Part shown: positions 43,199 to 57,000 of the stretch, one piece after another | Layout of the letters: every line of letters begins with the position of its first letter | How positions within the stretch are numbered: position 1 is the first letter of the stretch | Notes under the pieces: model-generated | Told to the model about the DNA's origin: nothing | Seen by the model: only the letters and a program-made list of their open reading frames with translations | The model's database searches: none | Position numbers and translations under genes: made by a program | Assembly: GCF_001426435.1 (NCBI RefSeq) | Contig: NZ_LMER01000001.1 | Span: 106,785-169,860, forward strand | Source of the DNA: Angustibacter sp. Root456 | GTDB lineage: Bacteria > Actinomycetota > Actinomycetes > Actinomycetales > Angustibacteraceae | Length of the DNA stretch: 63,076 bases | Direction: 5' to 3'

Positions 43199-44740
43199 TC
43201 AGGTGAGGCGCTCGAGCACCAGCTCACGCACCCGCCCGGCGTCGGCCTGACCGCGCATCTCCTTCATCACCGCACCGATCAGCGCCCCGGCCGCGGCGAC
43301 CTTGCCGCCACGGATCTTCTCGGCGACGTCGGGGTTGGCCTCGATCGCGCGGTCGATGGCGGCACCGAGGGCACCGTCGTCGGAGACCACCTCGAGACCG
43401 CGGGCCGTGACGACCTCCTCCGGCGAGCCCTCGCCGGCGAGCACGCCGTCGAGCACCTGGCGCGCGATGGTGTCGTTGATCCGGCCGGACTCCACCAGCC
43501 CCGCCAGCTGGGCGACCTGCTCGGCCGTGACCGGCAGCGAGGCCAGCTCCTGGCCCTCCGCGTTGGCCCGGCGGGCCAGCTCTCCCGACCACCACTTGCG
43601 CGCGGCGGCCGGTGAGGCGCCGGCGGCGACGGTGTCCTCGACCAGCTCGGTGGCGCCGGCGTTCACCAGGTCGCGCATCTCCAGGTCGGTGAAGCCCCAG
43701 TCCTGCTGCAGCCGGCGGCGGCGCTGCGCCGGCGGCTCCGGCAGCGTGGTGCGCAGGTGCTCCACCCAGGCGGCGTCCGGAGCCACGGGCACCAGGTCGG
43801 GCTCGGGGAAGTACCGGTAGTCCTCGGCGTCGGACTTCACGCGTCCGGACGTCGTGAGGCCGGAGTCCTCGTGCCAGTGCCGAGTCTCTTGCACGATCAC
43901 GTCGCCAGCCACCAGCCGGGCGCCCTGGCGGCAGATCTCGTACCGCACCGCCCGCTCGACGCTGCGCAGGGAGTTGACGTTCTTGGTCTCGGTGCGGGTG
44001 CCGAGCGGCACGGCGTCCTGGTCGTCGTCGCGCCGCTCGCGCAGCGACACGTTCGCGTCGCAGCGCAGCGACCCCTGCTCCATGCGGACGTCGGAGACGC
44101 CGAGCGCGCGCAGCAGGTCGCGCAGCGTCGCGACGTACGCGCGCGCCACCTCCGGCGCCCGCTCCCCCGCACCGGTCAGCGGCTTGGTGACGATCTCGAT
44201 GAGCGGGATGCCCGCGCGGTTGTAGTCGACCAGCGAGTACTCCGCGCCGTGGATGCGTCCGGTGGAGCCGCCGACGTGCAGGGACTTGCCGGTGTCCTCC
44301 TCCATGTGGGCGCGCTCGATGGCGACGCGGTAGGTCGTACCGTCGTCCAGCTCGACGTCGAGGTAGCCGTTGGTGGCGATCGGCTCGTCGTACTGCGAGG
44401 TCTGGAAGTTCTTCGGCATGTCCGGGTAGAAGTAGTTCTTGCGCGCGAACCGCCCCCACGGGGTGATGTCGCAGTGCAGGGCCAGGCCGATCCGGATCGC
44501 CGACTCGACAGCGGCCTCGTTGACCACCGGCAGGGCGCCGGGCAGGCCGAGGCACACCGGGCACACCTGGGTGTTCGGCTCGGCGCCGAACGCCGTGCCG
44601 CAGCCGCAGAACATCTTGGTGGCCGTCGACAGCTCGACGTGCACCTCGAGCCCGAGCACCGGGTCGAAGCGCTGCACCGCCTCGTCGTAGGGCAGCAACA
44701 GCTCGTCGGACGACGAGCTCGTGGCGGACGTGGTGGTCAC
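43199..44740 (-). CDS. gatB: Asp-tRNA(Asn)/Glu-tRNA(Gln) amidotransferase subunit B
   Basis: The 513-residue protein binds misacylated tRNA and performs the transamidation. Landmarks: GLEVHVEL, the Cys pair motif ([14 protein letters not shown]), [43 protein letters not shown] and the C-terminal GatB/YqeY domain ending in [15 protein letters not shown]. Its GTG start overlaps the gatA stop (GTGA). Indirect Gln-tRNA and/or Asn-tRNA synthesis is expected in this lineage. Confidence 0.96.
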   Translation of the reverse strand: MTTTSATSSSSDELLLPYDEAVQRFDPVLGLEVHVELSTATKMFCGCGTAFGAEPNTQVCPVCLGLPGALPVVNEAAVESAIRIGLALHCDITPWGRFARKNYFYPDMPKNFQTSQYDEPIATNGYLDVELDDGTTYRVAIERAHMEEDTGKSLHVGGSTGRIHGAEYSLVDYNRAGIPLIEIVTKPLTGAGERAPEVARAYVATLRDLLRALGVSDVRMEQGSLRCDANVSLRERRDDDQDAVPLGTRTETKNVNSLRSVERAVRYEICRQGARLVAGDVIVQETRHWHEDSGLTTSGRVKSDAEDYRYFPEPDLVPVAPDAAWVEHLRTTLPEPPAQRRRRLQQDWGFTDLEMRDLVNAGATELVEDTVAAGASPAAARKWWSGELARRANAEGQELASLPVTAEQVAQLAGLVESGRINDTIARQVLDGVLAGEGSPEEVVTARGLEVVSDDGALGAAIDRAIEANPDVAEKIRGGKVAAAGALIGAVMKEMRGQADAGRVRELVLERLT

Positions 44741-46269
44741 GCGAGCACCTCCAGCTCAGGGGCCTTCGACAGCAGCGGGCCGCCCCATCGCTCGAGCAGC
44801 ATCTGCTCGAGCGCGGCACCGACCGCGTACAGCCGGTGGTCGTGCGTCGCGGGCGCGAGCAGCTGCACGCCCACGGGCAGGCCGTCCTCGTCGGCCAGGC
44901 CGGCCGGCAACGACATCCCCGGCACGCCCGCGAGGTTCGCCGGGATCGTCGCGATGTCGTTGAGGTACATGGCGAGCGGGTCGTCGAGCTTCTCGCCCAG
45001 GCGGAACGCCGTCGTCGGCGCCGTCGGCGAGATCAGGACGTCGGCCTGAGCGAACGCCGCCTCGAAGTCGCGGGCGATGAGCGTGCGCACCTTCTGCGCC
45101 TGGCCGTAGTAGGCGTCGTAGTAGCCGCTCGACAGCGCGTAGGTGCCGAGGATGATGCGGCGCTTGGCCTCGTCGCCGAAGCCCGCGTCGCGCGTGGCCG
45201 CCATGACCTGCTCGGCGGTCGGCGCGTCGACGCCCTCGGGCAGCACCCGCAAGCCGTAGCGCATGGCGTCGAACTTGGCGAGGTTGCTGCTCGCCTCGCT
45301 CGGCAGGATGAGGTAGTACGCCGCCAGGGCGTACTCGAAGTGCGGGCACGTCACCTCGACCACCTCGGCGCCGGCGCCGGTGAGCAGCTCGACCGCCTCG
45401 TCGAAGCGCGTTCGCACCCCCGCCTGGTAGCCCTCGCCACCGAGCTCGCGGACGACGCCGATCCTCAGGCCGCGCACGTCGGCGCGCCGCGCCGCCTCGA
45501 CGACCGCGGGCACCGGGCCGTCGATGCTGGTGGAGTCGCGCGGGTCGTGGCCGCCGATGACCTCGTGCAGCAGCGCGGCGTCCAGCACAGTGCGGGTGCA
45601 CGGGCCGGCCTGGTCGAGGCTGCTGGCCAACGCGATGAGGCCGTAACGCGACACGCCGCCGTAGGTGGGTTTCACACCCACCGTGCCCGTGACGGCCGCC
45701 GGCTGACGGATCGAACCGCCCGTGTCGGTGCCGATCGCCAGGGGCGCCTCGAACGCCGCGACCGCGGCAGCCGAGCCCCCACCCGACCCGCCGGGGATGC
45801 GCTCGAGGTCCCACGGGTTGTGGGTGGGGCCGAAGGCCGAGTGCTCGGTGGAGCTGCCCATCGCGAACTCGTCCATGTTCGTCTTGCCGAGCACCACCAT
45901 GCCGGCGCCCTTGAGTCGCTCGACGAGCGTGGCGTCGTACGGCGGCACCCAGCCCTCGAGCAGGCGCGACCCCGCGGTGGTCGGCAGGCCCTTCGTGGCG
46001 ACGACGTCCTTCACCGCGACCGGCACGCCGGCGAGCGCGTGCACCGGCTCACCGGCCGCCCGCCGCTCATCGACGGCGCGAGCCGCCGCGAGCGCCTGCT
46101 CGTCGGCGACGTGCAGGAACGCGTGCACCGCGCCGTCGACCGCGCGGATGCGGTCGAGGTGGGCCTGCGTCACCTCCACGGCCGACACCTCGCCCGACTG
46201 CAGCGCCTGCGCCAGCTCGGCCGCCGATCGGCGGGTCAGGTCGCTGGGCTCGGCGATCGGGGCGGCCAT
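44737..46269 (-). CDS. gatA: Asp-tRNA(Asn)/Glu-tRNA(Gln) amidotransferase subunit A
   Basis: The 510-residue glutaminase subunit belongs to the amidase-signature family: Lys in GVPVAVKDV, cis-Ser in [14 protein letters not shown], and nucleophile Ser in [37 protein letters not shown] is specific for GatA. It releases ammonia from glutamine for GatB. The ATG shares one base with the gatC stop (TGATG). Confidence 0.96.
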   Translation of the reverse strand: MAAPIAEPSDLTRRSAAELAQALQSGEVSAVEVTQAHLDRIRAVDGAVHAFLHVADEQALAAARAVDERRAAGEPVHALAGVPVAVKDVVATKGLPTTAGSRLLEGWVPPYDATLVERLKGAGMVVLGKTNMDEFAMGSSTEHSAFGPTHNPWDLERIPGGSGGGSAAAVAAFEAPLAIGTDTGGSIRQPAAVTGTVGVKPTYGGVSRYGLIALASSLDQAGPCTRTVLDAALLHEVIGGHDPRDSTSIDGPVPAVVEAARRADVRGLRIGVVRELGGEGYQAGVRTRFDEAVELLTGAGAEVVEVTCPHFEYALAAYYLILPSEASSNLAKFDAMRYGLRVLPEGVDAPTAEQVMAATRDAGFGDEAKRRIILGTYALSSGYYDAYYGQAQKVRTLIARDFEAAFAQADVLISPTAPTTAFRLGEKLDDPLAMYLNDIATIPANLAGVPGMSLPAGLADEDGLPVGVQLLAPATHDHRLYAVGAALEQMLLERWGGPLLSKAPELEVLA

Positions 46270-46604
46270 CAGTCCTCCTCCAGGATGCGCGGGACGCGGA
46301 AGCGCTGCTGCTCGGACTCAGGGGCACCGCTCAGGGCCTGCTCGGGCGTCAGCCCGGGCACCGGAACGTCTGGCCGCGTGACGTTGGTGAGCGGCAGCGG
46401 GTGCGACATCGGCGGCACGTCGTCCGCCGCGACCTCGCCGACGCGGGCCACCGACTCCAGGATCACGCCGAGCTGGCCGGCGAGGCGGTCGAGCTCGGCG
46501 TCGGTGGCCTCGATGCGGGCCAGACCGGCCAGGTGCGCGACGTCCGCGCGGCTCAGGCCGTCGCTGCCGGGGCTTGCGGAGGCATGGCTGGAGGGTTCGG
46601 ACAT
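46269..46604 (-). CDS. gatC: Asp-tRNA(Asn)/Glu-tRNA(Gln) amidotransferase subunit C
   Basis: The 111-residue stabilising subunit has [29 protein letters not shown] and the PLTNVTRPD...RVPRILEED end that belts GatA to GatB. It is first of the gatC-gatA-gatB operon, with stop-start overlaps throughout. Confidence 0.95.
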   Translation of the reverse strand: MSEPSSHASASPGSDGLSRADVAHLAGLARIEATDAELDRLAGQLGVILESVARVGEVAADDVPPMSHPLPLTNVTRPDVPVPGLTPEQALSGAPESEQQRFRVPRILEED

Positions 46605-46614
46605 GCCGGCAAGT

Positions 46615-48693
46615 CTAGGGGTGGGCCGCCGGCGCCTCGTCCGCGAGCCGTCCGTCGAGCAGTCGCTCGGCGAGCCAGGTCGTCGCCGTGCGCGCCGGCA
46701 TCGGCCGGGCGATGTGCCAGCCCTGGGCGCTGTCGCACGCCATGTCGGCGATGGCGTTCCACGTGACGGCCGTCTCGATCCCCTCGGCGACCACGTGCAG
46801 GCCGAGGCCGTGGGCGAGGCGCGTGGTGGCTTGCACCACCACGGCGTCCTCCTCGACGACGGCCGCCCGGCTGACGAAGCTGCGGTCGATCTTGATCTCG
46901 GCCAGGGGCAGCTCGCGCAGCAGCCGCAGCGACGACCAGCCGGTGCCGAAGTCGTCGAGCGAGAGCCGCACGCCGAGGTCGCGCAGCGACTGCAGGGTGA
47001 GGCGGGCCCGCTCCATGTCGGCCGTGAGCACGCGCTCGGTGATCTCGAGCGTGAGCAGCGACGGCGCGACGCCGTGCCGGGTCAGCAGGTCAGCCAGGCG
47101 CGCCGCCAGGGTCATGTCGAGCAGGTCGCGGAACGACACGTTGACGGCGACGGGGACGTCCATGCCGGCGTCCTGCCACATCCGCACCTGGGCCAGCGCG
47201 AGGTCGAGCACGACCTCGGTGAGGCGGTGCATGAGGCCGGACTGCTCGGCCACGGGGATGAAGTCGTCCGGTGGCACCACGCCGCGCACCGGGTGGTTCC
47301 ACCGCACCAGCGCCTCGACGCCGCACACCGACTGGTCACCGAGGCGCGCCTTGGGCTGGTAGTGCAGCTCGATCTCACCGTGCTCGATGGCGTGCCGCAG
47401 GCCGCTGATCAGGCCGATGCGCGACGCCGAGTTCGCGTCGCGGCGCGGGTCGTACACCTGGACGCCGGCGCGGTCGGCCTTCGCGAGGTACATCGCGACG
47501 TCGGCGCGCGAGAACAGCACCTCGTACTCGCTGGCGTGGTCGGGCACCATCGCGACGCCGATGCTGCCTTCGAGGTCGATCAGCTGGCCGTCGATCACGA
47601 GCTCGGCGTCCAGGGCCGTGCGCAGCCGCTCGCCGATGACCACGGCGCTGGCGGCGTCGGGCACCCGTCGGGCCAGGACGGCGAACTCGTCACCGCCGAG
47701 GCGCGCCACCAGGTCGTCGGGCCGCAGGGCGCCCTCGAGCCGGGTGGCGACGCTGCGCAGCACCTGGTCTCCGACCGGGTGCCCGAGGACGTCGTTGACC
47801 TCCTTGAACCGGTCGAGGTCGAGCAGGTAGAGCGCGCACGGCTCACCGGTGCGCAGGGCCTCCTCGATGGCCTTCTCGGCCTGCAGCACCAGCATCGCGC
47901 GGTTGGCGAGCCCGGTGAGGTCGTCGTGCAGGGCCTGGTGCTCGCTGCGCCGGCTGGCGGCGGCGCTGCGGTAGATCGCGTACATCGGCACGATGGTCAG
48001 GACGACGTAGGCCGGGGCGTGCTCCATCAGGACCACGACGAGCGGCCCGAGGCCGAACTGCGCCGACGACACCATCGACTGGAAGCGCAGGTCCGACAGC
48101 AGGGCCGTCCACGGCGACTGGCCCGAGACCAGGCTGACCGCGACGGCGACGAGCGCGTCGTTGACCGCGAAGCACGACAACGCCACCACCCCGACGAGCA
48201 GGAGGTCCAGCAGCGTCGTCGGCGTCCACGGGGTGGCGAGCGAGGGATGGATGCCGAGGGCCGCGAGCACCGCCCAGCCCGCGGTGACGCTCAGGGTGTA
48301 CTGGCCGACGTTGAAGAGGGTGCGCCACCAGGCCCTGCGCTCGACCGTTCCGGCGACCACGGTGGCCACGGCGTGCAGCACGGCGGCCGGCAGCAGCCCG
48401 AAGTGCAGCAGCACGGGGAACACGAACGTGGCCGAGAGCGCGACCCCCATGGGGTCGTGCACGTGCGAGCCGATCACCGGCCGCAGCTCGCCCAGCACCA
48501 CCAGGACGAAGCAGGTGGCCAGGGCGAGCTGCTGGCCGTGCGGCATGGCCCACAGGTCGCCCGGGCGCAGGCCGGCCGCTGCGCCGACGAGCACCGCCAG
48601 CCCGGCGACGACCACGGTCGCCACGTAGGCCGCCAGCTGGTGCGGCCGGTCGGCCGAGCGCACGCTGTTGCGCGCGTCGCCGCCTGCGCCCAC
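46615..48693 (-). CDS. Membrane GGDEF-EAL protein with MASE-like sensor
   Basis: The protein is 692 residues from GTG 48693. About eight hydrophobic helices (residues 20-245) form a MASE-like membrane sensor. The GGDEF domain has RLGGDEF and an RxxD site (RPDD). The EAL domain has [43 protein letters not shown] and AEGIET, so both activities are plausible. GTG 48693 is chosen because GGGGAG lies five bases upstream, and because an in-frame start at 48831 would need translation through an 11-bp repeat array. It lies 10 bases before gatC in the same direction, so it may read into gatCAB. Confidence 0.9.
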   Translation of the reverse strand: MGAGGDARNSVRSADRPHQLAAYVATVVVAGLAVLVGAAAGLRPGDLWAMPHGQQLALATCFVLVVLGELRPVIGSHVHDPMGVALSATFVFPVLLHFGLLPAAVLHAVATVVAGTVERRAWWRTLFNVGQYTLSVTAGWAVLAALGIHPSLATPWTPTTLLDLLLVGVVALSCFAVNDALVAVAVSLVSGQSPWTALLSDLRFQSMVSSAQFGLGPLVVVLMEHAPAYVVLTIVPMYAIYRSAAASRRSEHQALHDDLTGLANRAMLVLQAEKAIEEALRTGEPCALYLLDLDRFKEVNDVLGHPVGDQVLRSVATRLEGALRPDDLVARLGGDEFAVLARRVPDAASAVVIGERLRTALDAELVIDGQLIDLEGSIGVAMVPDHASEYEVLFSRADVAMYLAKADRAGVQVYDPRRDANSASRIGLISGLRHAIEHGEIELHYQPKARLGDQSVCGVEALVRWNHPVRGVVPPDDFIPVAEQSGLMHRLTEVVLDLALAQVRMWQDAGMDVPVAVNVSFRDLLDMTLAARLADLLTRHGVAPSLLTLEITERVLTADMERARLTLQSLRDLGVRLSLDDFGTGWSSLRLLRELPLAEIKIDRSFVSRAAVVEEDAVVVQATTRLAHGLGLHVVAEGIETAVTWNAIADMACDSAQGWHIARPMPARTATTWLAERLLDGRLADEAPAAHP

Positions 48694-48704
48694 GCCGTCT
48701 CCCC

Positions 48705-48792
48705 GATGCCGTCTGGATGCCGTCTCGATGCCGTCTCGATGCCGTCTCGAGGCCGTCTGGATGCGGTCTCGATGCGGGCTCGATGCCGCCTC
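48705..48792. repeat. 11-bp tandem repeat, 8 units, in the leader of the GGDEF-EAL gene
   Basis: Eight consecutive 11-base units of GATGCCGTCTC (plus strand), four with at most one change and the others with one to two changes, end directly at the ribosome-binding site CTCCCC/GGGGAG. Eleven bases is about one helical turn, and the unit length breaks reading frame, so the array is more likely a binding platform or RNA element than coding. Confidence 0.85.
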
Positions 48793-48823
48793 CGCACGCC
48801 GTCGACCAGGCGTCACCGTGCAG

Positions 48824-48849
48824 GTCGGCACGGCCTGGGCTCACCTGAG
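48824..48849 (-). promoter_or_regulatory. Possible FliA-type promoter before the 11-bp repeats
   Basis: On the minus strand CTCA, 16 bases, then GCCGAC, about 130 bases before GTG 48693. It resembles the two sites at 40.8 kb but lacks the TAG extension; chance is possible in such GC-rich DNA. Confidence 0.3.
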
Positions 48850-48873
48850 CAGTTCGAGCGGTGCGTCGCCCGA

Positions 48874-52042
<3,169 letters not shown>

Positions 52043-52095
52043 GGCCCTGACCCTACGGGGGCGCTCCGCCGGTCGGGTGCCTCACCCCGCACGCG

Positions 52096-52132
52096 GGCAG
52101 GGCCCGAGACCGCGAAGGTCTCGGGCCCTGCC
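52096..52132 (-). terminator. Terminator after the secreted metalloprotease gene
   Basis: A stem of about 16 bp (GGCAGGGCCCGAGACC with its complement) around a five-base GCGAA loop lies between the metalloprotease stop and the MetE-like start. No U-run is present. Confidence 0.75.
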
Positions 52133-52147
52133 GCGTCAGCGAGCGGT

Positions 52148-54547
52148 TCAGCGACCGCCGGGCTGGGTCACGCCGTTCACCTTGAGGGTGTACAGCGCGT
52201 TCTTGGTGGCGGACTCGCTCGGGTCGTCAACCGTCACGATGACGCCCACCTGCTTGGCGTTGCCGAGCAGCTTGCGCAGCTGGTGCGACCAGAGGTACGC
52301 CGCACCGTGCCGCAGCTTGACCTGGCCGAGGTAGACCTTCTTGTGGTCGTCCCAGCCGACGAGCTGCAGGCTCCAGCCGCTGACGGGGGTCGGGTAGACC
52401 TGCGTCGCGGACTTGAAGTCAGCCACCGACGAGCCGTCGGAGACCGTGGTGCCGCCGACCGTGACGTCGTCGACCCACCAGCCGGCCGGGTCGCCGTTGT
52501 TGCCTTCTGACGCCGCATCGGTCAGGTAGCGGAACGACAGCAGGATCGTCTGACCCGCGTACTTCGACAGGTCGAACGACTCCGACTTCCACTCGGTCTG
52601 CAGACCGGTGAAGCCCGGGAGCTGGGCGACGATGTTGCTCGCCGCATCGGGGTCGTGGTCGCTCGTGGTGTCAGCGTTGGCGAGCGAGGTGTAGGTCTTG
52701 CCACCGTCGGTGGAGACCTGCACCGTCGCGAAGTCCCAGCTCTGCTCGATGTTGAACTTCGTCGAGAAGGTCAGCGTCGGGTTGTCGGCCGGTACGGTCA
52801 CGCTGGTCACCGCGGCCCGGTCGAGCTCGTTGCCGCTCCCGGAGTAGAGGGCCGCGTTGCCCTCGCGGGCGTTGGCGTCCACCGTCCAGCCGAGCGGGTC
52901 GGGGGCGTAGGTGGCGTCACCCTTGAAGTACAGGCTGCGCAGGTCGCGAGCGCTCAGCACCTTGGTGCCGCGGGTCGGCTGCACGTAGTCCGAGCCGTTG
53001 GGCGGAGCGCCCGGCGAGTCGTACGAGCCCGGCCAGGCCCAGTCGATGCCGGCGTAGAGCTGGCTCGCCTGGTAGGCGTTCGTCGTCGAGTGGTGCTCGC
53101 CGTGGCCCTTCTCGTGGCCCTCGTCGTGGCCCTTGCTCTTGCCACGGTCGTCGTCGTCGTTGCCGTACCACCCGTGGTTCGCGTAGTGGCCGTTCAGGAC
53201 CAGGCGCGCGCCGTCGTCCTGGAAGGCGTCGACGGCGAGCATGGCCGCCCACTGGTTGATGAACTGGCTCACCGACAGGTGCGTCTTCTTGCTGTCGAGC
53301 AGCGCCTGCAGCGAGTCGAGGCCGTTGCGGTCAGCGTCGTTGTGCAAGAACGTGATGGCGTCACGGCCGAAGCGGTTCTCGATGTAGGTGATCATCGAGT
53401 AGGCAGCGCCGTAGTCGCTGAGGATCGAGGGACTGCCCTGGTCACCCCACTCCGTCAGCGAGTTCTCCGCACCGCAGTACGGGAAGGAGCTGGTGCCCGA
53501 GAAGCCGTAGAAGCAGTTGAGGTGGCTGTCGGCGCCGGTCTGGCCGTAGGGAATCGTCGTGTCGACGTACCCGACGATCGTCTGCGCGTAGTCCGACAGG
53601 CCCTCGTTCATCCACGAGGTCTCACCCGGCGACGCGTAGGACTCCAGCAGGTGCTGGTACTCGTGGGCGAACGTGCCCTCGTACAGCCGCGGGCGCGGGG
53701 TGAGGGCGTTGCCGCAACCGTCGGTGCCCGGCTGGGGGTTCGCGCCGGTGCGCTGCGCCCAGTCGTAGCTGTCGATCGTCATGGTGTTGCGGTCGTAGAA
53801 GTAGTTGAACGTGGGCGAGAAGAAGCCCGCGATGTACGTCGCGCCGTCCGGGGTGCTCGGCGCGTAGTAGTTGGCGTCGCGGACGTTGGAGATCAGCGCG
53901 AGCGTCTTGTCACCGTCGCCGACGAACGGCTGGGAGGCCTCGTTCTCCGCAGTGTCGGGGTCGTCTGCGGTGTTCAAGGGTGAGTTGCTGCCATCGCGGT
54001 CGGGCGCGACGGAGAAGAACTGCGACTCCTTGGGCAGCATGTTGGTGTCGAACTCGTCGACCAGTGACTGCACCTGCGCGTCGGTGACGACGTTGACGTT
54101 GCCGTCGTTACGGCAGTCGCCGGCCGGGTAGTCCAGGTTGTCCTGCACCCAGGCCTCGATGTGCTGCCCGACCGCGCGCAGAGTGAACGTCTGCGCGATG
54201 TACCGGCCGTTGTAGTCGTCCAGCACGTAGTACACGCGCTGGGTGCCGACCGGCGGCGTCTTGCTGGCGGCGGCCGCGAACGTGCGCATGGCCGCCCGCC
54301 GGGAAGCCTTCGGCATGGCCGCCTTCAGGGCGGCGATCTCCTTCTTCGTCGGCGTTCGCTTGAGCATCTCCGCCGACGGTTCGCGGATGTCGCCCTTCTT
54401 GCCGTTCGCGGTGCCGGCCTTGGTTGCGGCGGGTACCGAGCTGGCGGCCGAGGCGCTGACGGCGGTGACGCCGCTCAGGGCCAGGGCCAGGGCACTCAAG
54501 CCTGCGGCTGCTGCCCAGGTCGAGCGTGAGCCAATCCTTCGGGACAT
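52148..54547 (-). CDS. Secreted zinc metalloprotease with C-terminal MAM-like domain
   Basis: The 799-residue exported protein has a signal peptide (about 1-35, ending SASA). The zinc motif HEYQH (about 295-299) in EGTFAHEYQHLLES and the following Glu in WMNEGLSDYAQ are typical of gluzincin-like M30 or M6 peptidases. A His/Asp/Gly/Lys-rich linker (about 470-490, DDDDRGKSKGHDEGHEKGHG) separates this from a beta-rich region with an immune-inhibitor-A-like WWVDDVTV segment. The last 90 residues (QLVGWDDHKKVYLG onward) are unassigned. It belongs with the 1378-residue subtilase to an exported proteolytic set. Confidence 0.85.
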   Translation of the reverse strand: MSRRIGSRSTWAAAAGLSALALALSGVTAVSASAASSVPAATKAGTANGKKGDIREPSAEMLKRTPTKKEIAALKAAMPKASRRAAMRTFAAAASKTPPVGTQRVYYVLDDYNGRYIAQTFTLRAVGQHIEAWVQDNLDYPAGDCRNDGNVNVVTDAQVQSLVDEFDTNMLPKESQFFSVAPDRDGSNSPLNTADDPDTAENEASQPFVGDGDKTLALISNVRDANYYAPSTPDGATYIAGFFSPTFNYFYDRNTMTIDSYDWAQRTGANPQPGTDGCGNALTPRPRLYEGTFAHEYQHLLESYASPGETSWMNEGLSDYAQTIVGYVDTTIPYGQTGADSHLNCFYGFSGTSSFPYCGAENSLTEWGDQGSPSILSDYGAAYSMITYIENRFGRDAITFLHNDADRNGLDSLQALLDSKKTHLSVSQFINQWAAMLAVDAFQDDGARLVLNGHYANHGWYGNDDDDRGKSKGHDEGHEKGHGEHHSTTNAYQASQLYAGIDWAWPGSYDSPGAPPNGSDYVQPTRGTKVLSARDLRSLYFKGDATYAPDPLGWTVDANAREGNAALYSGSGNELDRAAVTSVTVPADNPTLTFSTKFNIEQSWDFATVQVSTDGGKTYTSLANADTTSDHDPDAASNIVAQLPGFTGLQTEWKSESFDLSKYAGQTILLSFRYLTDAASEGNNGDPAGWWVDDVTVGGTTVSDGSSVADFKSATQVYPTPVSGWSLQLVGWDDHKKVYLGQVKLRHGAAYLWSHQLRKLLGNAKQVGVIVTVDDPSESATKNALYTLKVNGVTQPGGR

Positions 54548-54551
54548 GTAG

Positions 54552-54573
54552 ACGTCCTGTCTGGTCAGGACGT
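54552..54573 (-). promoter_or_regulatory. Hairpin covering the ribosome-binding site of the metalloprotease gene
   Basis: ACGTCCTG pairs perfectly with CAGGACGT around a six-base loop. The 3' arm contains the only Shine-Dalgarno-like AGGAC, and the start codon follows four bases later. A second hairpin (GCCCC...CTTG/CAAG...GGGGC) lies just upstream at about 54580-54606. The arrangement could limit translation initiation. Confidence 0.5.
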
Positions 54574-54669
54574 GCCCCCTTGCCCCACGGCTTGTCGCAA
54601 GCGGGGCACGTCGCCTTCACGTGGTCGGCAGCCAACCACCATTTGGCGTACCTGTGAAGTCCCTGTGAC

Positions 54670-55749
54670 TCAGCGTGAAGCGTTCGTGATGGTGGCCGAG
54701 CCCATCACGCGGGTGCCGGAGTAGAGCACGACGGCCTGCCCGGGCGCGACACCCCGCAAGGGCACGCGCAGCGTCACCTCGAGCGCGTCGCCGTCACCCA
54801 GCACGGCGACCGCAGGCACGGCCTCACCGTGGGCGCGGACCTGCGCCGAGACCTCGACGGACCCTACCGGCGCGGGTCCGCACCAGCGGGGCCGCGCACC
54901 GACCAGCCGCGTGACGTCCAGGCTCTCGGCCGGCCCGACCACGACCGTTCCCTCTTTCGGCCGAATGTCGAGCACGTAGCGTGGCCGGCCATCGGGAGCC
55001 GGTCGCCCGATCCGCAGGCCCTTGCGCTGGCCGATCGTGAACCCGTACGCGCCGTCGTGGGTGCCGATCTCGACGCCGTCCTCGTCCTCGATGCGTCCCG
55101 GCTGCGCTCCCAGCCGCTGCTCGAGCCAGCCGCGGGTGTCGCCGTCGGCGATGAAGCAGATGTCGTGGCTGTCGGGCTTGTCGGCCACGGCCAGCCCCCG
55201 GCGCGACGCCTCGCCGCGCACCGCGGACTTCAGCGAGTCACCGAGCGGAAACACCGCCCGGGTCAGCTGCTCGGCGGTGAGCACGCCGAGCACGTACGAC
55301 TGGTCCTTGTCGGGGTCGGCTGCGCGGTGCAGCGACGGCGTGCCGTCGTCGGCCCGCTCGACCCGCGCGTAGTGCCCGGTGCACAGCGCGTCGAAACCCA
55401 GACCCACGGCCTTGTCGAGCAGCGCCGAGAACTTGATCTTCTCGTTGCAGCGCAGGCACGGGTTGGGGGTGCGGCCCGCCGCGTACTCGGCGACGAAGTC
55501 GTCGACGACGGCCTCGGTGAACTGCTCCGACAGGTCCCACACGTAGAACGGGATGCCCAGCACGTCGGCCGCGCGGCGGGCGTCGTGCGCGTCCTCGACC
55601 GTGCAGCAGCCGCGCGCACCGGTGCGCAGCGTCGCCCGCTGGCGGGAGAGCGCGAGGTGGACGCCCACGACCTCGTGACCGGCGTCGACGGCGCGGGCTG
55701 CGGCGACGGCCGAGTCGACCCCACCACTCATCGCGGCCAGCACCCGCAT
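54670..55749 (-). CDS. mnmA: tRNA-specific 2-thiouridylase
   Basis: The 359-residue protein thiolates U34 of tRNA Lys/Glu/Gln. It has the PP-loop [13 protein letters not shown], catalytic Cys in [12 protein letters not shown] and in [16 protein letters not shown], and the central [12 protein letters not shown]. The ATG overlaps the stop of the cysteine desulfurase by one base (TGATG), matching its use of sulfur from that enzyme. Confidence 0.95.
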   Translation of the reverse strand: MRVLAAMSGGVDSAVAAARAVDAGHEVVGVHLALSRQRATLRTGARGCCTVEDAHDARRAADVLGIPFYVWDLSEQFTEAVVDDFVAEYAAGRTPNPCLRCNEKIKFSALLDKAVGLGFDALCTGHYARVERADDGTPSLHRAADPDKDQSYVLGVLTAEQLTRAVFPLGDSLKSAVRGEASRRGLAVADKPDSHDICFIADGDTRGWLEQRLGAQPGRIEDEDGVEIGTHDGAYGFTIGQRKGLRIGRPAPDGRPRYVLDIRPKEGTVVVGPAESLDVTRLVGARPRWCGPAPVGSVEVSAQVRAHGEAVPAVAVLGDGDALEVTLRVPLRGVAPGQAVVLYSGTRVMGSATITNASR

Positions 55750-56981
55750 CAGGCCACGCCCTCACCGGTCGGCACCGGCAGGGCCGCTCCACGAGCCCGC
55801 GCGACGGCGGCGGGCAGCGCGCCCACCGCAGCCTCGACGTCCCGCTCGGTGCTGGTGTGGCCCAGCGAGAGGCGCAGCGCGCCGCGCACCAGCGGCTCGT
55901 CGAGGCCCATGGCCACCAGCACGTGGCTCGGCTGCGGCACGCCGGCGGAGCACGCGGAGCCGGTCGAGCACTGCACTCCCGCGGCGTCCAGCAGGTAGAG
56001 CAGGGAGTCGCCGTCGCAGCCGGCGAACGACAGGTGGGCCAGGCCGGGCAGCCGTCCCGCCGGGTCGGGATCGCCGTTGACGACGACGTCGGGCACGGCT
56101 GCGCGCACACCGGACACCAGCGCCGAGCGCAGCGCGGTGAGCCGGGCCACGGTGCGCGGGAGCCGCTGGACGGCGACGGCGGCCGCGACGGCGAAGGCCC
56201 GGATCGCCGGCTCGTCGAGGGTGCCACTGCGCACCTGCCGTTCCTGGCCACCGCCGTGCAGCAGCGGGGTCAGTGGCGCAGCCCGGACGGCGAGCAGCGC
56301 GCCCACCCCGACGGGGCCGCCCAGCTTGTGGCCGGTGACGGTCATGAGGTCGACGCCACTGGCGGCGAAGTCGAGCGGCACCTGACCCACGGCCTGCACG
56401 GCGTCGGTGTGCACGGGGATGCCGTGCTCGTGGGCGAGCTCGGCGACCTCGCGCACGGGCTGGACGGTGCCCACCTCGTTGTTGGCCCACATCACGCTGA
56501 GCACGGCCACCCGGCCGGGGTCGCGCTCGATGCACGCGCGGGCGGCGTCGAGGTCGAGGCGCCCGAGCCCGTCGACCGGCAGCAGCTCGAGCTCGGCGTC
56601 CTCGTGGTCGGCGATCCACTGCGCGCTGTCGAGCACGGCGTGGTGCTCGACGGCGCTCACCAGCACCCGACGGCGGCGAGGGTCGTCAGCGCGTCGCGCG
56701 CGGTAGGCACCGATCACCGCGAGGTTGTCAGCCTCCGTGCCGCCGCTGGTGAACACGACCTCGCTCGGCCCGGCGCCGAGCGCGGCCGCCAGCTGCTCGC
56801 GGGACTCCTCCACGACGCGCCGCGCCCGGCGGCCGGCCGTGTGCAGTGACGACGGGTTGCCGACCACGCCGAGCTCCTCGACCATCGCCTCGATGGCCTC
56901 GGGGAGCATCGGCGTGGTCGCCGCGTGGTCGAGGTAGACGTCCGCCGGACGCGTAGGGTCGCTCGGGGGCTGGCTCGTCAC
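55749..56981 (-). CDS. Cysteine desulfurase (NifS/IscS family)
   Basis: The 410-residue PLP enzyme starts [14 protein letters not shown]. The Schiff-base Lys is in [14 protein letters not shown], the His in VEHHAVL, and the persulfide Cys in [10 protein letters not shown] within a long mobile loop, as in group I enzymes. It supplies sulfur for MnmA encoded immediately downstream and possibly for Fe-S clusters. IscS/NifS naming cannot be settled by sequence alone. Confidence 0.93.
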   Translation of the reverse strand: MTSQPPSDPTRPADVYLDHAATTPMLPEAIEAMVEELGVVGNPSSLHTAGRRARRVVEESREQLAAALGAGPSEVVFTSGGTEADNLAVIGAYRARRADDPRRRRVLVSAVEHHAVLDSAQWIADHEDAELELLPVDGLGRLDLDAARACIERDPGRVAVLSVMWANNEVGTVQPVREVAELAHEHGIPVHTDAVQAVGQVPLDFAASGVDLMTVTGHKLGGPVGVGALLAVRAAPLTPLLHGGGQERQVRSGTLDEPAIRAFAVAAAVAVQRLPRTVARLTALRSALVSGVRAAVPDVVVNGDPDPAGRLPGLAHLSFAGCDGDSLLYLLDAAGVQCSTGSACSAGVPQPSHVLVAMGLDEPLVRGALRLSLGHTSTERDVEAAVGALPAAVARARGAALPVPTGEGVA

Positions 56982-57000
56982 CCAGGAAGTCTAAGCCGGG

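Noticed and set aside
48705-48792. 11-bp repeat array considered as a CRISPR
   Set aside because: Units are contiguous with no spacers and too short; no cas genes are present.
48694-48831. Extended start of the GGDEF-EAL protein at GTG 48831
   Set aside because: It would translate the 11-bp repeat into repetitive Arg/His/Ala sequence unlike a sensor domain; GTG 48693 has a properly spaced GGGGAG.
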